From JABDQZ01 sp050049775 (GTDB lineage Bacteria; Pseudomonadota; Gammaproteobacteria; Chromatiales; Chromatiaceae): a stretch of 60,655 bases of DNA. The notes beneath the pieces were generated by a model that made no database searches, was not told where the DNA came from, and worked only from the letters and a program-made list of their open reading frames with translations. Positions 41,856 to 55,341 of this stretch are shown in pieces. The position numbers and the translations under genes are program-made. The number at the start of each line of letters is the position of its first letter. The first letter of the stretch is position 1. The DNA lies in assembly GCA_050049775.1 (NCBI GenBank), contig JASFVP010000016.1, positions 1 to 60,655 of the forward strand. The letters are read 5' to 3'.

Positions 41856-42617
41856 ATGTCCAATCGCGTAATAAACTGGTTCAAGTTTTCCTCCCCGGCA
41901 ACTTTCTATCCACTGGCCGGCAAAATGGCCCCCTGGTTCACCTGGACCGCGATTATTCTCATCGGCATTGGCCTGTACCTGAGTTTCTTTGTTGCTCCGA
42001 CCGATTACAAACAGGGCGAAGGCTATCGCATCATTTTCGTGCATGTACCGGCGGCCTGGATGTCGATGATCATCTATCTGGCGATGGCGTTCTGGTCGGC
42101 GCTGGGGTTTGTCTATAACACCCGCCTGTCGGCCATGATGACCACGGCGCTGGCACCAACCGGGGCGATGTTCACCTTTCTGGCGCTTTGGACAGGCGCT
42201 TTCTGGGGCAAGCCGATGTGGGGCGCCTGGTGGGTGTGGGACGCACGCCTGACGTCCGAACTGATCCTGCTGTTTCTCTATCTGGGCTTTATGGCGCTGC
42301 AGTCGGCCACCGATGACGTGCGCCGTGCCGACCGCGCCGGCGCCATTCTGGTGCTGGTGGGCGTGATCAATATCCCGATCATTTATTTCTCCGTGAAATG
42401 GTGGAACACCCTGCATCAGGGGGCATCCGTGAGCATCACCCAGGCGCCGAGCATGGCCAAGGTCATGCTCAACACCATGCTGATCATGGCGCTGGGTTTC
42501 TGGGCCTATTCATTTGCCGTGGTGTTCAAGCGGGTGCGCAGCATCATTCTCGAACGTGAACGCGATGCCCAGTGGGTGAGCGAATTGCCCGAAGTCAAAT
42601 CTCTGGGGCCGAGGTAA
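41856..42617 (+). CDS. ccmC: Heme exporter protein CcmC
   Basis: A 253-residue six-helix protein with the tryptophan-rich heme-handling WWD motif (WGAWWVWDARLTSELIL) and flanking histidines in FVHVPAAW and TLHQGASV. It loads heme onto CcmE. First gene of the second ccm block. Confidence 0.95.
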   Translation: MSNRVINWFKFSSPATFYPLAGKMAPWFTWTAIILIGIGLYLSFFVAPTDYKQGEGYRIIFVHVPAAWMSMIIYLAMAFWSALGFVYNTRLSAMMTTALAPTGAMFTFLALWTGAFWGKPMWGAWWVWDARLTSELILLFLYLGFMALQSATDDVRRADRAGAILVLVGVINIPIIYFSVKWWNTLHQGASVSITQAPSMAKVMLNTMLIMALGFWAYSFAVVFKRVRSIILERERDAQWVSELPEVKSLGPR

Positions 42618-42622
42618 AGGTT

Positions 42623-42790
42623 ATGATGGAATTTTTTGATATGGGCGGTTACGCCCTATACGTGTGGGGTTCTTTTGGCGCCACCGCCTTGTTGATGGCG
42701 GCCGAACCGGTGCTGCTGGCACGTCGACGCCAGGCAGCACTCAAGCGCATCGCCCGTATTATCAGAATGAAAAGTGAGGAACAAGCATGA
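42623..42790 (+). CDS. ccmD: Heme exporter protein CcmD
   Basis: A 55-residue single-helix protein with MGGYALYVWGSFG and a basic tail (ARRRQAALKR). It stabilises the CcmC-CcmE complex. It sits between ccmC and ccmE with a 4-base overlap to ccmE. Confidence 0.92.
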   Translation: MMEFFDMGGYALYVWGSFGATALLMAAEPVLLARRRQAALKRIARIIRMKSEEQA

Positions 42791-43248
42791 AAGCCAGACA
42801 CAAGAGATTCGGATTTTTGGCGGTAGGCCTGGTAGCGCTTGGCCTGGCCGGCTGGCTGGTGTTGAATGCGCTGGATAATAACCTGTCGTATTTCTTTTCG
42901 CCGACCGAAGTGGCGCAGAATCAGGCGCCGGAAAACCACGTATTCCGCCTGGGCGGTCTGGTTGAGGAAGGCAGCCTGAAACGCCTGCAGGGCGTCGACG
43001 TTGAATTTACCGTGACCGACAAAGCCAACAGCGTGCGCGTCGTTTATTCCGGCATCCTGCCCGACCTGTTCGAAGAAGGTCAGGGTGTGATTGCCCAGGG
43101 CCGCATGGGAACGAACGGTACTTTCAATGCCGAGGAAGTGCTGGCCAAGCACGACGAGAACTACATGCCGCCGGAAGTGGCTGACGCGCTCAACAAGGCG
43201 CATGTCGAAGGCGTACAGCAGGCCGCCGCCGAGGGACAAAAATTATGA
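42787..43248 (+). CDS. ccmE: Cytochrome c maturation heme chaperone CcmE
   Basis: A 153-residue membrane-anchored OB-fold protein. The heme-binding histidine is in LAKHDENYMPPEV, with the Tyr four residues on. Carries heme from CcmC to CcmF/H. Confidence 0.95.
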   Translation: MKARHKRFGFLAVGLVALGLAGWLVLNALDNNLSYFFSPTEVAQNQAPENHVFRLGGLVEEGSLKRLQGVDVEFTVTDKANSVRVVYSGILPDLFEEGQGVIAQGRMGTNGTFNAEEVLAKHDENYMPPEVADALNKAHVEGVQQAAAEGQKL

Positions 43249-45215
43249 TCCCGGAGCTCGGTCATGTCGCGCTGATCCTGGCGCTGGTGCTGGCGTTTGT
43301 GCAGGCGACGATTCCGCTGATCGGTGCGCAAAAACGCATTTCCTCCTGGATTTTACTGGCGCGGCCGGTGGCGCGCGCGCAGTTCCTGTTCATGCTGCTG
43401 GCGTATCTGGCGCTGACCTATGCGTTTCTGACGCACGACTTTACGGTCAAATACGTGGCCAGCAATTCCAACACCCAGTTACCGACGCTGTACCAGGTTT
43501 CCGGTGTCTGGGGGGCGCACGAAGGTTCACTATTGTTGTGGGCGCTGGTGCTGTCAATCTGGACGCTCATGGTGACTTACTTCAGCCGCTCGGTGCCCGA
43601 GGTCATGGTGGCACGCGTGCTGGCGGTGCTCGGCATGATCAGTATCGGTTTCCTGTTATTCATGTTGCTGACGTCCAATCCGTTTGAACGGCTGGTGCCG
43701 TCACCCGTGGAAGGCCGCGACCTCAATCCATTGCTGCAGGATATCGGCCTGGCGATTCATCCGCCGATGCTGTACATGGGCTATGTCGGTTTTGCGATTC
43801 CGTTTGCGTTTGCCATTGCCGCCATGCTCGGTGGCCAGCTCGATGCCGCCTGGGCGCGCTGGTCGCGGCCCTGGACCAATGTCGCCTGGCTGTTCCTGAC
43901 CATCGGTATTGCGTTGGGCAGCTGGTGGGCCTATTACGAACTTGGCTGGGGCGGCTGGTGGTTCTGGGACCCGGTGGAAAATGCCTCGTTCATGCCATGG
44001 CTGGTCGGCACCGCGTTGATGCATTCGCTGGCGGTGACCGAAAAGCGCGCCGCCTTCAAGGCATGGACGGTATTGCTGGCAATCTTCACGTTTTCCTTAA
44101 GTCTGCTCGGCACCTTCCTGGTGCGTTCCGGCGTGTTGACCTCGGTGCACGCCTTTGCTTCCGATCCGGAACGCGGCGTGTTCATTCTGATGTTCCTCGT
44201 GGTGGTGATCGGCGGTTCGCTGGCGCTGTACGCCTGGCGCGCCGCCGAGATTCGCAGCCGCGTGCATTTTGAAATCATGTCGCGTGAGACCGCCTTGCTG
44301 GTCAACAACGTCATTCTGGTGGTGGCTGCCGCCAGCGTGTTGCTCGGCACCTTGTACCCGCTGTTACTCGATGCGCTCGACCTGGGTAAGATTTCGGTGG
44401 GGCCGCCGTATTTCAACAGCGTGTTTGTGCCGTTGACCGCGCCACTGGTGGTGTTGCTTGGCGCCGGCATCATGGTGCGCTGGAAACAGGACAGCTTTGC
44501 CAATTTGTGGCCCAAACTGCAGTTGCCGCTGGTGTTGAGCCTGGTGGCCGGCGTGGTGTTTGTGTTCGCCATGATGCCGGAATTCAAACTGCAGGCCGCC
44601 ATCGGTATGGTGCTGGCATTCTGGGTGGTGCTCAGCTCGGCGGTGGACCTGCGCGCCAAACTGGCCAACGGCCGGCGCTTCTGGTCATTGCCACGTGGTT
44701 ATTTCGGCATGCTGTGCGGCCACATCGGCATTGCCGTGTTTGTCGTCGGCATTACGCTGGTGTCGCTGTACAGCACGGAAAAGGATGTGCGCCTGGCGCC
44801 CGGTGACAGTGTCGAACTTGGCGGTTACCAATTCACCTTCAAGGGTGCACGTGAGTTTCGCGGCCCCAATTACATTGCCAGCGAAGGTCTGGTCGAAGCC
44901 ACCGAGCCGGGTGGCGATGTGATTGTGCTGGAACCGCAAAAGCGCGTTTACCTGGTGCAGAAAAATCCGATGACCGAGGCGGCGATCGATGCCGGCCTGA
45001 CGCGTGACCTGTTTGTTGCACTCGGTGAAAAACTCGATGAACAGGGCGGCTGGAGCCTGCGCCTGTATCACAAGCCGTTCATCCGCTGGATCTGGCTGGG
45101 CGCATTGATCATGGCGTTTGGCGCCTTGCTGGCGGCTACCGATCCGCGCTATCGCAAACTGGCGCAACGGCGGGTGGCGGCCGATAGCGCGGCGCTGGCC
45201 GGAGCCAAATCATGA
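43245..45215 (+). CDS. ccmF: Heme lyase subunit CcmF
   Basis: A 656-residue polytopic membrane protein with the WWD heme motif (WGGWWFWDPVENASFMPWL, about residues 235-255) and the conserved WGAHEGSLLLW. Ligates heme to apocytochrome with CcmH. Overlaps ccmE and ccmG by 4 bases each. Confidence 0.96.
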   Translation: MIPELGHVALILALVLAFVQATIPLIGAQKRISSWILLARPVARAQFLFMLLAYLALTYAFLTHDFTVKYVASNSNTQLPTLYQVSGVWGAHEGSLLLWALVLSIWTLMVTYFSRSVPEVMVARVLAVLGMISIGFLLFMLLTSNPFERLVPSPVEGRDLNPLLQDIGLAIHPPMLYMGYVGFAIPFAFAIAAMLGGQLDAAWARWSRPWTNVAWLFLTIGIALGSWWAYYELGWGGWWFWDPVENASFMPWLVGTALMHSLAVTEKRAAFKAWTVLLAIFTFSLSLLGTFLVRSGVLTSVHAFASDPERGVFILMFLVVVIGGSLALYAWRAAEIRSRVHFEIMSRETALLVNNVILVVAAASVLLGTLYPLLLDALDLGKISVGPPYFNSVFVPLTAPLVVLLGAGIMVRWKQDSFANLWPKLQLPLVLSLVAGVVFVFAMMPEFKLQAAIGMVLAFWVVLSSAVDLRAKLANGRRFWSLPRGYFGMLCGHIGIAVFVVGITLVSLYSTEKDVRLAPGDSVELGGYQFTFKGAREFRGPNYIASEGLVEATEPGGDVIVLEPQKRVYLVQKNPMTEAAIDAGLTRDLFVALGEKLDEQGGWSLRLYHKPFIRWIWLGALIMAFGALLAATDPRYRKLAQRRVAADSAALAGAKS

Positions 45216-45742
45216 ACAAGGCGGTCATCCCGCTGGCGGTGTTCCTGGTACTGGTCGGCCTGTTCTGGTTTGTGCTGAAAAAAATCGACGAGGGCGAATA
45301 CGATCCGCGCGACATCCCGACCGAGTTCATCGGTAAGAGCGTGCCGGCGTTCAACCTGCCGAACCTGCTGGATGCGACCGATCAGGTCAAGGCGAGTGAT
45401 TACCAGGGCAAGCCCTGGCTGCTGAATGTCTGGGGTACCTGGTGTGCCGAATGCTGGCGTGAGCATGAATACATGCTGAGCCTGTCGCGTCAGGGCGTGC
45501 CGATCGTCGGCATCAACTGGCGTGACGACGCCAATGAAGCCAAAGCCATGCTGCGGCAGAATGGCAACCCGTTTGCCGAAGTCGGTTTTGATCCGAAAAG
45601 CGATGCGGTGATCGATCTCGGCGTCTATGGCGCACCGGAAACTTTCCTGGTCGACGCCAACGGCATCATCCGCGAAAAGCACAAGGGCGCCATGCAGCCA
45701 CAGGTCTGGAAGGAAAAATTCCAGCCATATTTCGCTCAGTAA
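45212..45742 (+). CDS. ccmG: Thiol:disulfide interchange protein CcmG/DsbE
   Basis: A 176-residue membrane-anchored thioredoxin-fold protein. The active site is WGTWCAECWREH, that is CAEC in place of the more common CPTC/CVEC. It keeps apocytochrome cysteines reduced. The later GAPETFLVD cis-proline loop is intact. Confidence 0.94.
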   Translation: MNKAVIPLAVFLVLVGLFWFVLKKIDEGEYDPRDIPTEFIGKSVPAFNLPNLLDATDQVKASDYQGKPWLLNVWGTWCAECWREHEYMLSLSRQGVPIVGINWRDDANEAKAMLRQNGNPFAEVGFDPKSDAVIDLGVYGAPETFLVDANGIIREKHKGAMQPQVWKEKFQPYFAQ

Positions 45743-45752
45743 AAACGACCAT

Positions 45753-46208
45753 ATGAAATATTTTATTTTTGTCCTCAGCTTGCTGCTCAGCAGTAGCAGT
45801 TTCGCCAGAATCTCGACGTACGAGTTCGACACGCCCGAGCAGGAGGCCGAATACAAAAGCCTGATCAGCGAATTGCGTTGCCTGGTGTGCCAGAACCAGA
45901 ACATCGCCGATTCCAACGCCGAGCTGGCGCAGGACCTCAAACGCAAAACCTATGAAATGGTCATCAGCGGCAAAAGCAAACAGGAAGTCGCCGATTACAT
46001 GACCGAGCGCTACGGCGACTTTGTGCTGTACCGACCACCGTTGACCAGCACCACCTTTTTTCTCTGGCTGGGACCTTTCCTGATTCTGGTGGTCGGCCTG
46101 TTTTTCCTGATGCGTGTGATTCTCAGCCGGCGCAAGCAGCCGGATACCGAACTGGCCGCCGAAGACCGCGCCAGGGCTGAAGACTTGTTAAAGAGCGATA
46201 AAAATTAA
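45753..46208 (+). CDS. ccmH: Cytochrome c maturation protein CcmH (CcmL type)
   Basis: A 151-residue periplasmic protein with the LRCLVCQNQ thiol pair and a C-terminal membrane anchor (FFLWLGPFLILVVGLFFLM). Short form without the TPR part, which is encoded separately as CcmI downstream. Signal peptide starts at the ATG 45753, after a gap of 10 bases. Confidence 0.93.
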   Translation: MKYFIFVLSLLLSSSSFARISTYEFDTPEQEAEYKSLISELRCLVCQNQNIADSNAELAQDLKRKTYEMVISGKSKQEVADYMTERYGDFVLYRPPLTSTTFFLWLGPFLILVVGLFFLMRVILSRRKQPDTELAAEDRARAEDLLKSDKN

Positions 46209-47896
46209 TGATGTTCTGGATTCTCATGGCCGCCCTGATTGTGGTGGCGATTGTATTCGTCGCGCCGGCCTTGCTGCGCAAACGCCAACTGGCCGAGCTG
46301 GATCGCAACGCGCAAAATGTCAGCATTGCACGCGAACGCCTCGACGAAATCGCTGCCGAACACGCCTCCGGCGCCATGACCGACGAAGTGTTTGAGCAGA
46401 GCAAGCTGGAACTGGAAGCCAGTCTGATCGACGATGTCGGCAACGCCAGTCCGGCGGTCACCCTGCAAAGCAATGCCAGCTATGGCCGCAGTGCCTTTAT
46501 CGCGGTGGCGATCCTGGTGCCGTTGGCGACTTATTTCCTGTACGACCATCTTGGTTCACCTCAATATCTGGAACTGGCCGGCGCCAATGCCGGAGCGGCA
46601 AACACGGCGCACCAGATGAACGGCGATGCCCCGGCGACGATGGAAGAGCTGGCCGAACGCCTGCGCGAGCGGCTGGAGAAAAATCCGGACGATGCTGAAG
46701 GCTGGTTCCTGCTGTCGAAAACCTATATGTCGCAGGAACAGTACCCGGATGCCCTGGCGGCGTTACAGAAAGCGCACGAACTTTTTGGTGATCACCCGAC
46801 CATTCTGTTGGGTCTGGCCGATGCCGCGGCCATGGTCAAGGGCGGTGACTTGCGCGGTGAGCCGGCCGAATATGTTGAGAAAGCCTTGCAGATGGACCCC
46901 GAAAACACCACCGGTTTATGGCTGGGTGGTATGGCGGCGCAACAAAACGGTAATTACCAGCTCGCTGTGGACCGCTGGTCGAGTCTGTTGCCGAAACTGC
47001 AACCCGAACCGCAGTCGCAGCAGGAAGTGCAAAGCCTGATCGCGGAGGCACGGCGTCTTGCTGCCGAGGCCGGCGTTGAAATCACGGTCAGCGAACCAGC
47101 CATGCCGGCCGGTAAGGCGATTCAGGCCACGGTCAGCCTGGATGACAGCATTCGTGACCAGCTTGACCCGGGCGGCATTGTGTTTGTTTTTGTGCGCGCC
47201 GCTTCCGGACCACCGATGCCGCTGGCCGCGTTCAAGACCAACGTTGCCGAACTGCCATTGCAGATCAAACTGGATGACTCGATGGCGATGATGCCGCAGA
47301 TGAAATTGTCGGCGTTTGACGAAGTCATCGTCAGCGCGCGTGTTTCCATGAGCGGCCAGCCGGTCGCCCAGGCGGGTGATTATTCGAGTGACCAGGTTAA
47401 ACTGCAATTGCAGTCAGATAGCAGTGTGAATCTGAAGATCAGTCACAAGATCGAAGATCCGGCGGCCGTGCCACTGGTTGAGCAAACCGCTGCCGCTGCC
47501 GCGGCACCGCAGGTTGTAGAAGAGGAGTTGCCGCCGATTGCTACCGGTCCGGCCATCAAGGTCTGGGTATCACTGGCGAAAGAGCTGCAGGCGCAGGCTC
47601 GGCCGGACGATCGTCTGTTTGTGTTCGCTAAGGCGCGTTCGGGTCCACCGATGCCATTGGCTGCGTTTCGCGGCAAGGTGAGCGACCTGCCGATGGAAGT
47701 CACGTTGGATGACAGCATGGCGATGATGCCGCAGATGAAACTGTCGGGCTTTGAAGAGGTGGTCGTCAGCGCACGCATTGCGCGTTCCGGCCAGCCGACC
47801 GCGCAGCCGGGCGATTTCACCAGCCCTGCCGAAGCGGTACGATTGCAGGCCGGCGCTGTTGGTCTGGAACTGGTGATCTCGGACGTTGTGCAATAA
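46208..47896 (+). CDS. ccmI: Cytochrome c maturation protein CcmI with duplicated C-terminal domain
   Basis: A 562-residue protein: two N-terminal membrane helices with the RERLDEI segment between them, a TPR region (about 140-285) that holds apocytochrome c, then two copies of the periplasmic C-terminal domain at about 290-404 and 447-560. Each copy contains SGPPMPLAAF and the identical LDDSMAMMPQMKLS. Most CcmI proteins have one such domain, so the protein is about 130 residues longer than usual. It ends the ccm operon. Confidence 0.92.
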   Translation: MMFWILMAALIVVAIVFVAPALLRKRQLAELDRNAQNVSIARERLDEIAAEHASGAMTDEVFEQSKLELEASLIDDVGNASPAVTLQSNASYGRSAFIAVAILVPLATYFLYDHLGSPQYLELAGANAGAANTAHQMNGDAPATMEELAERLRERLEKNPDDAEGWFLLSKTYMSQEQYPDALAALQKAHELFGDHPTILLGLADAAAMVKGGDLRGEPAEYVEKALQMDPENTTGLWLGGMAAQQNGNYQLAVDRWSSLLPKLQPEPQSQQEVQSLIAEARRLAAEAGVEITVSEPAMPAGKAIQATVSLDDSIRDQLDPGGIVFVFVRAASGPPMPLAAFKTNVAELPLQIKLDDSMAMMPQMKLSAFDEVIVSARVSMSGQPVAQAGDYSSDQVKLQLQSDSSVNLKISHKIEDPAAVPLVEQTAAAAAAPQVVEEELPPIATGPAIKVWVSLAKELQAQARPDDRLFVFAKARSGPPMPLAAFRGKVSDLPMEVTLDDSMAMMPQMKLSGFEEVVVSARIARSGQPTAQPGDFTSPAEAVRLQAGAVGLELVISDVVQ

Positions 47897-48016
47897 AGGC
47901 AGATTCGCCGAGCAATAATTAATAGCAACGGGACGGCTGTTTTTGACCTGAATCCAGACACCATAGCCGGCCTTTGTGATAAAAAAACAGACTGATCGCA
48001 AACGACGGAGTCAATT

Positions 48017-48544
48017 ATGGGACATGCCCAGGCAACCGAATTTTCACCCCTCAACATCGCCGTGCTGACGGTATCGGATTCACGCACGGCGGCAAACGAC
48101 ACCTCGGGCGATGCCTTGCAGCAGCGTCTGGAAGAAGTCGGCCACCATCTCGTCGACCGCACCATCGTGCCGGACAACATTTATCAGATGCGCGAAATCT
48201 TTTCCCGCTGGATTGCCGACAGCAATGTGCATGTGGTCATCAGCACTGGCGGTACCGGCCTGACCGGGCGTGACAGCACCCCCGAAGCCGTGACGCCGTT
48301 GTTTGATAAGGCCATCGAAGGTTTTGGCGAACTGTTCCGCGCTGTCTCACTCAAGGACATTGGCGCATCGACCATCCAGTCACGCGCCGTCGCCGGCCTG
48401 GCCAACAGCACGCTGATCTTCTGTCTGCCGGGCTCGACCGGTGCGTGCAAGACCGGCTGGGATGAAATCCTCAAGGAACAGCTCGACATTCGCACACGGC
48501 CATGTAACTTTGCCCAGATGTTTCCGCGCATGGACGAAAAATAA
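48017..48544 (+). CDS. moaB: Molybdenum cofactor biosynthesis protein MoaB
   Basis: A 175-residue MoCF-fold protein with SDSRTAANDTSGD, STGGTGLTGRD and LPGSTGACKTGWDEIL. It adenylates molybdopterin before metal insertion. It heads a tightly packed moaB-moeA-moaD-moaE set and its stop overlaps moeA by one base. moaA and moaC are not in the window. Confidence 0.95.
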   Translation: MGHAQATEFSPLNIAVLTVSDSRTAANDTSGDALQQRLEEVGHHLVDRTIVPDNIYQMREIFSRWIADSNVHVVISTGGTGLTGRDSTPEAVTPLFDKAIEGFGELFRAVSLKDIGASTIQSRAVAGLANSTLIFCLPGSTGACKTGWDEILKEQLDIRTRPCNFAQMFPRMDEK

Positions 48545-49788
48545 TGGCGTGTGACGATTGCACCACCACGGAGCGGCAGCCGCTCAGGCCGGTTGATGAA
48601 GCGCTTGAGTTTCTGCTGACCCACGCCAAAGCGGTCGGTGAAACGGAAACGCTGCCGTGTCAGCAGGCGCTTGGGCGCGTGCTGGCCGAGCCGGTCAAAT
48701 CCTGCGTCAACGTGCCGCCATGGAACAACAGCGCCATGGACGGTTATGCGATTCGCTTTGCCGATGTGGCGGAAGGCCAGCGCCTGCCGGTCAGTCAGCG
48801 CATCCCGGCCGGCAGCAATGGCACGCCTTTGCAAAGCGGAACTGCGGCGCGCATCTTTACCGGTGCGCCGATTCCGGCCGGTGCCGATACCGTCGTCATG
48901 CAGGAACACTGCGAAGCCGACGGCGATTTTGTTGTCATCAATCAGTTACCCAAAGACGGCGCCAATGTACGCATGGCTGGTGAAGACGTGCAGCTCGACG
49001 AAGTGGTGTTGCAGCCGGGCACACGGTTGCAGCCGCAGCATCTCGGCCTGGCCGCTTCGGTCGGTGTGGCGGAATTAACGGTTTACCGTCGCCTGCGTGT
49101 CGCGCTGTTTTCCAGCGGCGATGAACTGGTCATGCCGGGTGAATCCCTGCAGGCCGGCCAGATTTACAATTCCAACCAGTTCACACTGAGCGGCCTGCTC
49201 GAAGCGCTGGACTGTGATGTCATCAATCTCGGCATTGTTGAAGACACCTTTGATGCCACCTGCGATGCGTTGGCCAAGGCCGCCGAAAGCGCCGATCTGG
49301 TACTGGCGTCGGGCGGCGTGTCGGTTGGCGAGGAAGACCATGTTAAACCGGCGGTCGAAAAACTCGGTTCGCTGGCGTTGTGGAAAATCGCGATTCGTCC
49401 CGGCAAGCCGCTGGCATTCGGTCACATCGGTGATACGCCGTTCATCGGCGCACCCGGTAATCCGGTGTCGCTGTTCGTGACCTTCAGTGTGTTCGCTCGG
49501 CCGTTCATCAAGAAGATGCAGGGCATGTCGACCGACAGTAAACCGCTGGTGCTGCATGCCAAAGCCAACTTCGAGTGGACGCGTCCCGACAAGCGGCGCG
49601 AATACGCACGGGCGCGTTATTACATCAACGAACATGGCGAGCCACTGCTTGAGACCTATCCCAGTCGTTCCTCGGGTGTGCTCAGTTCCGTGACCTGGGC
49701 CAATGGCCTGGCGGTGATCGAAGCCGGCCAGATCATCGAGCGTGGTGACCTGGTCAATTTCATTCCGTTCAGTGATTTGCTGTCATGA
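48544..49788 (+). CDS. moeA: Molybdopterin molybdenumtransferase MoeA
   Basis: A 414-residue enzyme inserting molybdate into adenylated molybdopterin. It shows PPWNNSAMDGYAI, ASGGVSVGEEDHVKPA and IGAPGNPVSLFVTF. The N-terminus has a CDDC cysteine cluster (MACDDCTTTE), unusual but of unknown meaning. Overlaps moaB and moaD. Confidence 0.95.
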   Translation: MACDDCTTTERQPLRPVDEALEFLLTHAKAVGETETLPCQQALGRVLAEPVKSCVNVPPWNNSAMDGYAIRFADVAEGQRLPVSQRIPAGSNGTPLQSGTAARIFTGAPIPAGADTVVMQEHCEADGDFVVINQLPKDGANVRMAGEDVQLDEVVLQPGTRLQPQHLGLAASVGVAELTVYRRLRVALFSSGDELVMPGESLQAGQIYNSNQFTLSGLLEALDCDVINLGIVEDTFDATCDALAKAAESADLVLASGGVSVGEEDHVKPAVEKLGSLALWKIAIRPGKPLAFGHIGDTPFIGAPGNPVSLFVTFSVFARPFIKKMQGMSTDSKPLVLHAKANFEWTRPDKRREYARARYYINEHGEPLLETYPSRSSGVLSSVTWANGLAVIEAGQIIERGDLVNFIPFSDLLS

Positions 49789-50039
49789 TCCGGGTGCTGT
49801 ATTTCGCACGTTTCCGTGAATTGCTGGCCAGTGATGGCGAGACGTTCGAATACAGTGACGATATCAATACCATAGCTGCATTGATGCAACAGCTTGCCGC
49901 ACGCGGTGAGCGCTGGGCCGATGTATTCGGTTCCGACCTGCGCGTCATGGTCGCGCTCAACCAGGAAATGACGCAGCCGGACACCCGTCTCAAGGATGGT
50001 GACGAGGTGGCGTTTTTCCCACCGGTGACCGGTGGCTGA
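49785..50039 (+). CDS. moaD: Molybdopterin synthase small subunit MoaD
   Basis: An 84-residue ubiquitin-like sulfur carrier ending in the essential diglycine (FPPVTGG), which becomes a thiocarboxylate. It overlaps moaE by 8 bases. Confidence 0.95.
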   Translation: MIRVLYFARFRELLASDGETFEYSDDINTIAALMQQLAARGERWADVFGSDLRVMVALNQEMTQPDTRLKDGDEVAFFPPVTGG

Positions 50040-50490
50040 CTTGGACATCGTACGCGTACAGCAACAGCCACTCGACGCCACGGCCGAGATCGAACGCCTC
50101 AGCCAGGCGGACAAGGCGATGGGTGCGGTGGTCAGTTTCATCGGCACCATGCGCGACATCAACGATGGCGCCGCAGTTGAATCGATGACGCTGGAACACT
50201 ATCCGGGCATGACCGAAAAAGCACTCATGAACATTGTCAGCGAGGCGCGGCAACGCTGGCAGCTTGGCCAGGTCAGCGTCGTGCATCGCGTCGGTCCGTT
50301 ATTACCGGGCGATAACATCGTACTGGTGGCAGTCAGCAGTTCACACCGCGGCGAAGCCTTCGATGCCTGCGAATTCATCATCGATTATCTCAAGACGCGC
50401 GCGCCATTCTGGAAAAAGGAAATCACCGCCGATGGTGAACGCTGGGTCGACGAACGCACCTCCGACGAACACGCCGCCGACCAGTGGTGA
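50032..50490 (+). CDS. moaE: Molybdopterin synthase large subunit MoaE
   Basis: A 152-residue catalytic subunit with GAVVSFIGTMRD, ESMTLEHYPGM, VHRVGPLLPGD and the lysine-rich KTRAPFWKKE. It starts with GTG inside the moaD gene. Last of the moco cluster. Confidence 0.95.
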   Translation: MADLDIVRVQQQPLDATAEIERLSQADKAMGAVVSFIGTMRDINDGAAVESMTLEHYPGMTEKALMNIVSEARQRWQLGQVSVVHRVGPLLPGDNIVLVAVSSSHRGEAFDACEFIIDYLKTRAPFWKKEITADGERWVDERTSDEHAADQW

Positions 50491-50630
50491 ATGCGGTCGC
50501 ATGCGATCCGGACTCGTGCGCCGAACTTGCAAAATAAGGCAGAACCCTCTAACTTGACCGGGTACCTGCTTGCCGTCAGAGAAGCAGTCTGTGCCAATCA
50601 GAATAAAACCACCGTGCAAGAGGAATATTC

Positions 50631-54248
<3,618 letters not shown>

Positions 54249-54249
54249 C

Positions 54250-55236
54250 ATGGATTTGTCAACCAAATACCTTGGCCTGGAGTTGAAGAATCCATTGGTG
54301 CCGTCGGCCTCGCCGTTGTCGAAAGATATCGACATGGCGCGTCGCCTCGAGGATGCCGGTGCTTCGGCGCTGGTGATGTATTCGCTGTTCGAGGAAGAGA
54401 TCGAGGACGATGAAGACCTGTTTGATCGTACTTTGCATCAGGATATCGGCCATGGCGAGGCGTCCAGCTACTTGCCGGCCGATCTCAGCGCCAACTCGCA
54501 TCTGGATCTGTACCTGACGCATCTGGCCAGTCTCAAGGACGCGCTCGATATTCCTGTGATCGCCAGCCTCAATGGCAACACTCTCGGTGGCTGGGTCGAG
54601 CACGCGATGCAGATGGAGCAGATGGGCGCGGATGCGCTGGAACTCAACGTCTATCATGTTGCCGCCAACATTGAGGAAAGCGGCACCGAAGTGGAACAGC
54701 GTTACATTGATATCCTCACTGAAGTGAAGAAGCACATCAAAATCCCGATCACCATGAAGCTGTCCGCGCAATTCAGCTCGCCGGGTTACATGGTCAAACA
54801 ACTGCAACAGGCCGGCGCCGATGGTGTCTCTCTGTTCAATCGTTTCTACCAGCCGGACATCGATCTCGAAACCCTGTTTGTTGGTCACACGCTGAACCTG
54901 TCACGTTCCGAGGATGCGTTGCTGGCGATGCGCTGGATCGCGATCCTGTACGGCCGTGTGGATATGTCACTGGCGGCCACCGGCGGTATTCACACCCATG
55001 AAGACGTCATGAAAATGTTACTGGCCGGCGCTGATGTCTGTCACATGACAGCCGCGTTGCTCAAGCACGGGCCGGAACACATCAAGGAAGTACTCGCTGA
55101 TATGCATGCCTGGATGGAGTTCAATGAGTACGATTCCGTCGAGCAGCTCAAGGGTAGTGTCAGCCAACAGCATGCCACACAGCCGGTGGCGTATGAGCGC
55201 GCCAATTACATCAGCCTGTTGCAAAGCTACCGTTAG
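54250..55236 (+). CDS. Dihydroorotate dehydrogenase-like oxidoreductase
   Basis: A 328-residue flavin TIM-barrel protein related to class 1 dihydroorotate dehydrogenase (MDLSTKYLGLELKNPLVPSAS, ELNVYHVAAN, ATGGIHTHEDVMKMLLAGAD). It directly follows nifJ by one base, a pairing common in bacteria, so it probably works with PFOR or ferredoxin and not in pyrimidine synthesis. The exact substrate is unknown. The ATG at 54250 has a GAGGAAAAG site. Confidence 0.9.
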   Translation: MDLSTKYLGLELKNPLVPSASPLSKDIDMARRLEDAGASALVMYSLFEEEIEDDEDLFDRTLHQDIGHGEASSYLPADLSANSHLDLYLTHLASLKDALDIPVIASLNGNTLGGWVEHAMQMEQMGADALELNVYHVAANIEESGTEVEQRYIDILTEVKKHIKIPITMKLSAQFSSPGYMVKQLQQAGADGVSLFNRFYQPDIDLETLFVGHTLNLSRSEDALLAMRWIAILYGRVDMSLAATGGIHTHEDVMKMLLAGADVCHMTAALLKHGPEHIKEVLADMHAWMEFNEYDSVEQLKGSVSQQHATQPVAYERANYISLLQSYR

Positions 55237-55341
55237 TATCTAATAGCTGATATTAAGACTGTTTGTCAGGTGGCGTATATCTGCCGGCTGGCCGGTTTTG
55301 TTCCTGTGGCGTGTCACACGCCATGATCATGAGACGCACTC

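Noticed and set aside
47897..48016. Molybdenum cofactor riboswitch before moaB
   Set aside because: The 120-base gap is AT-rich and shows no extended conserved stem arrangement of that riboswitch.
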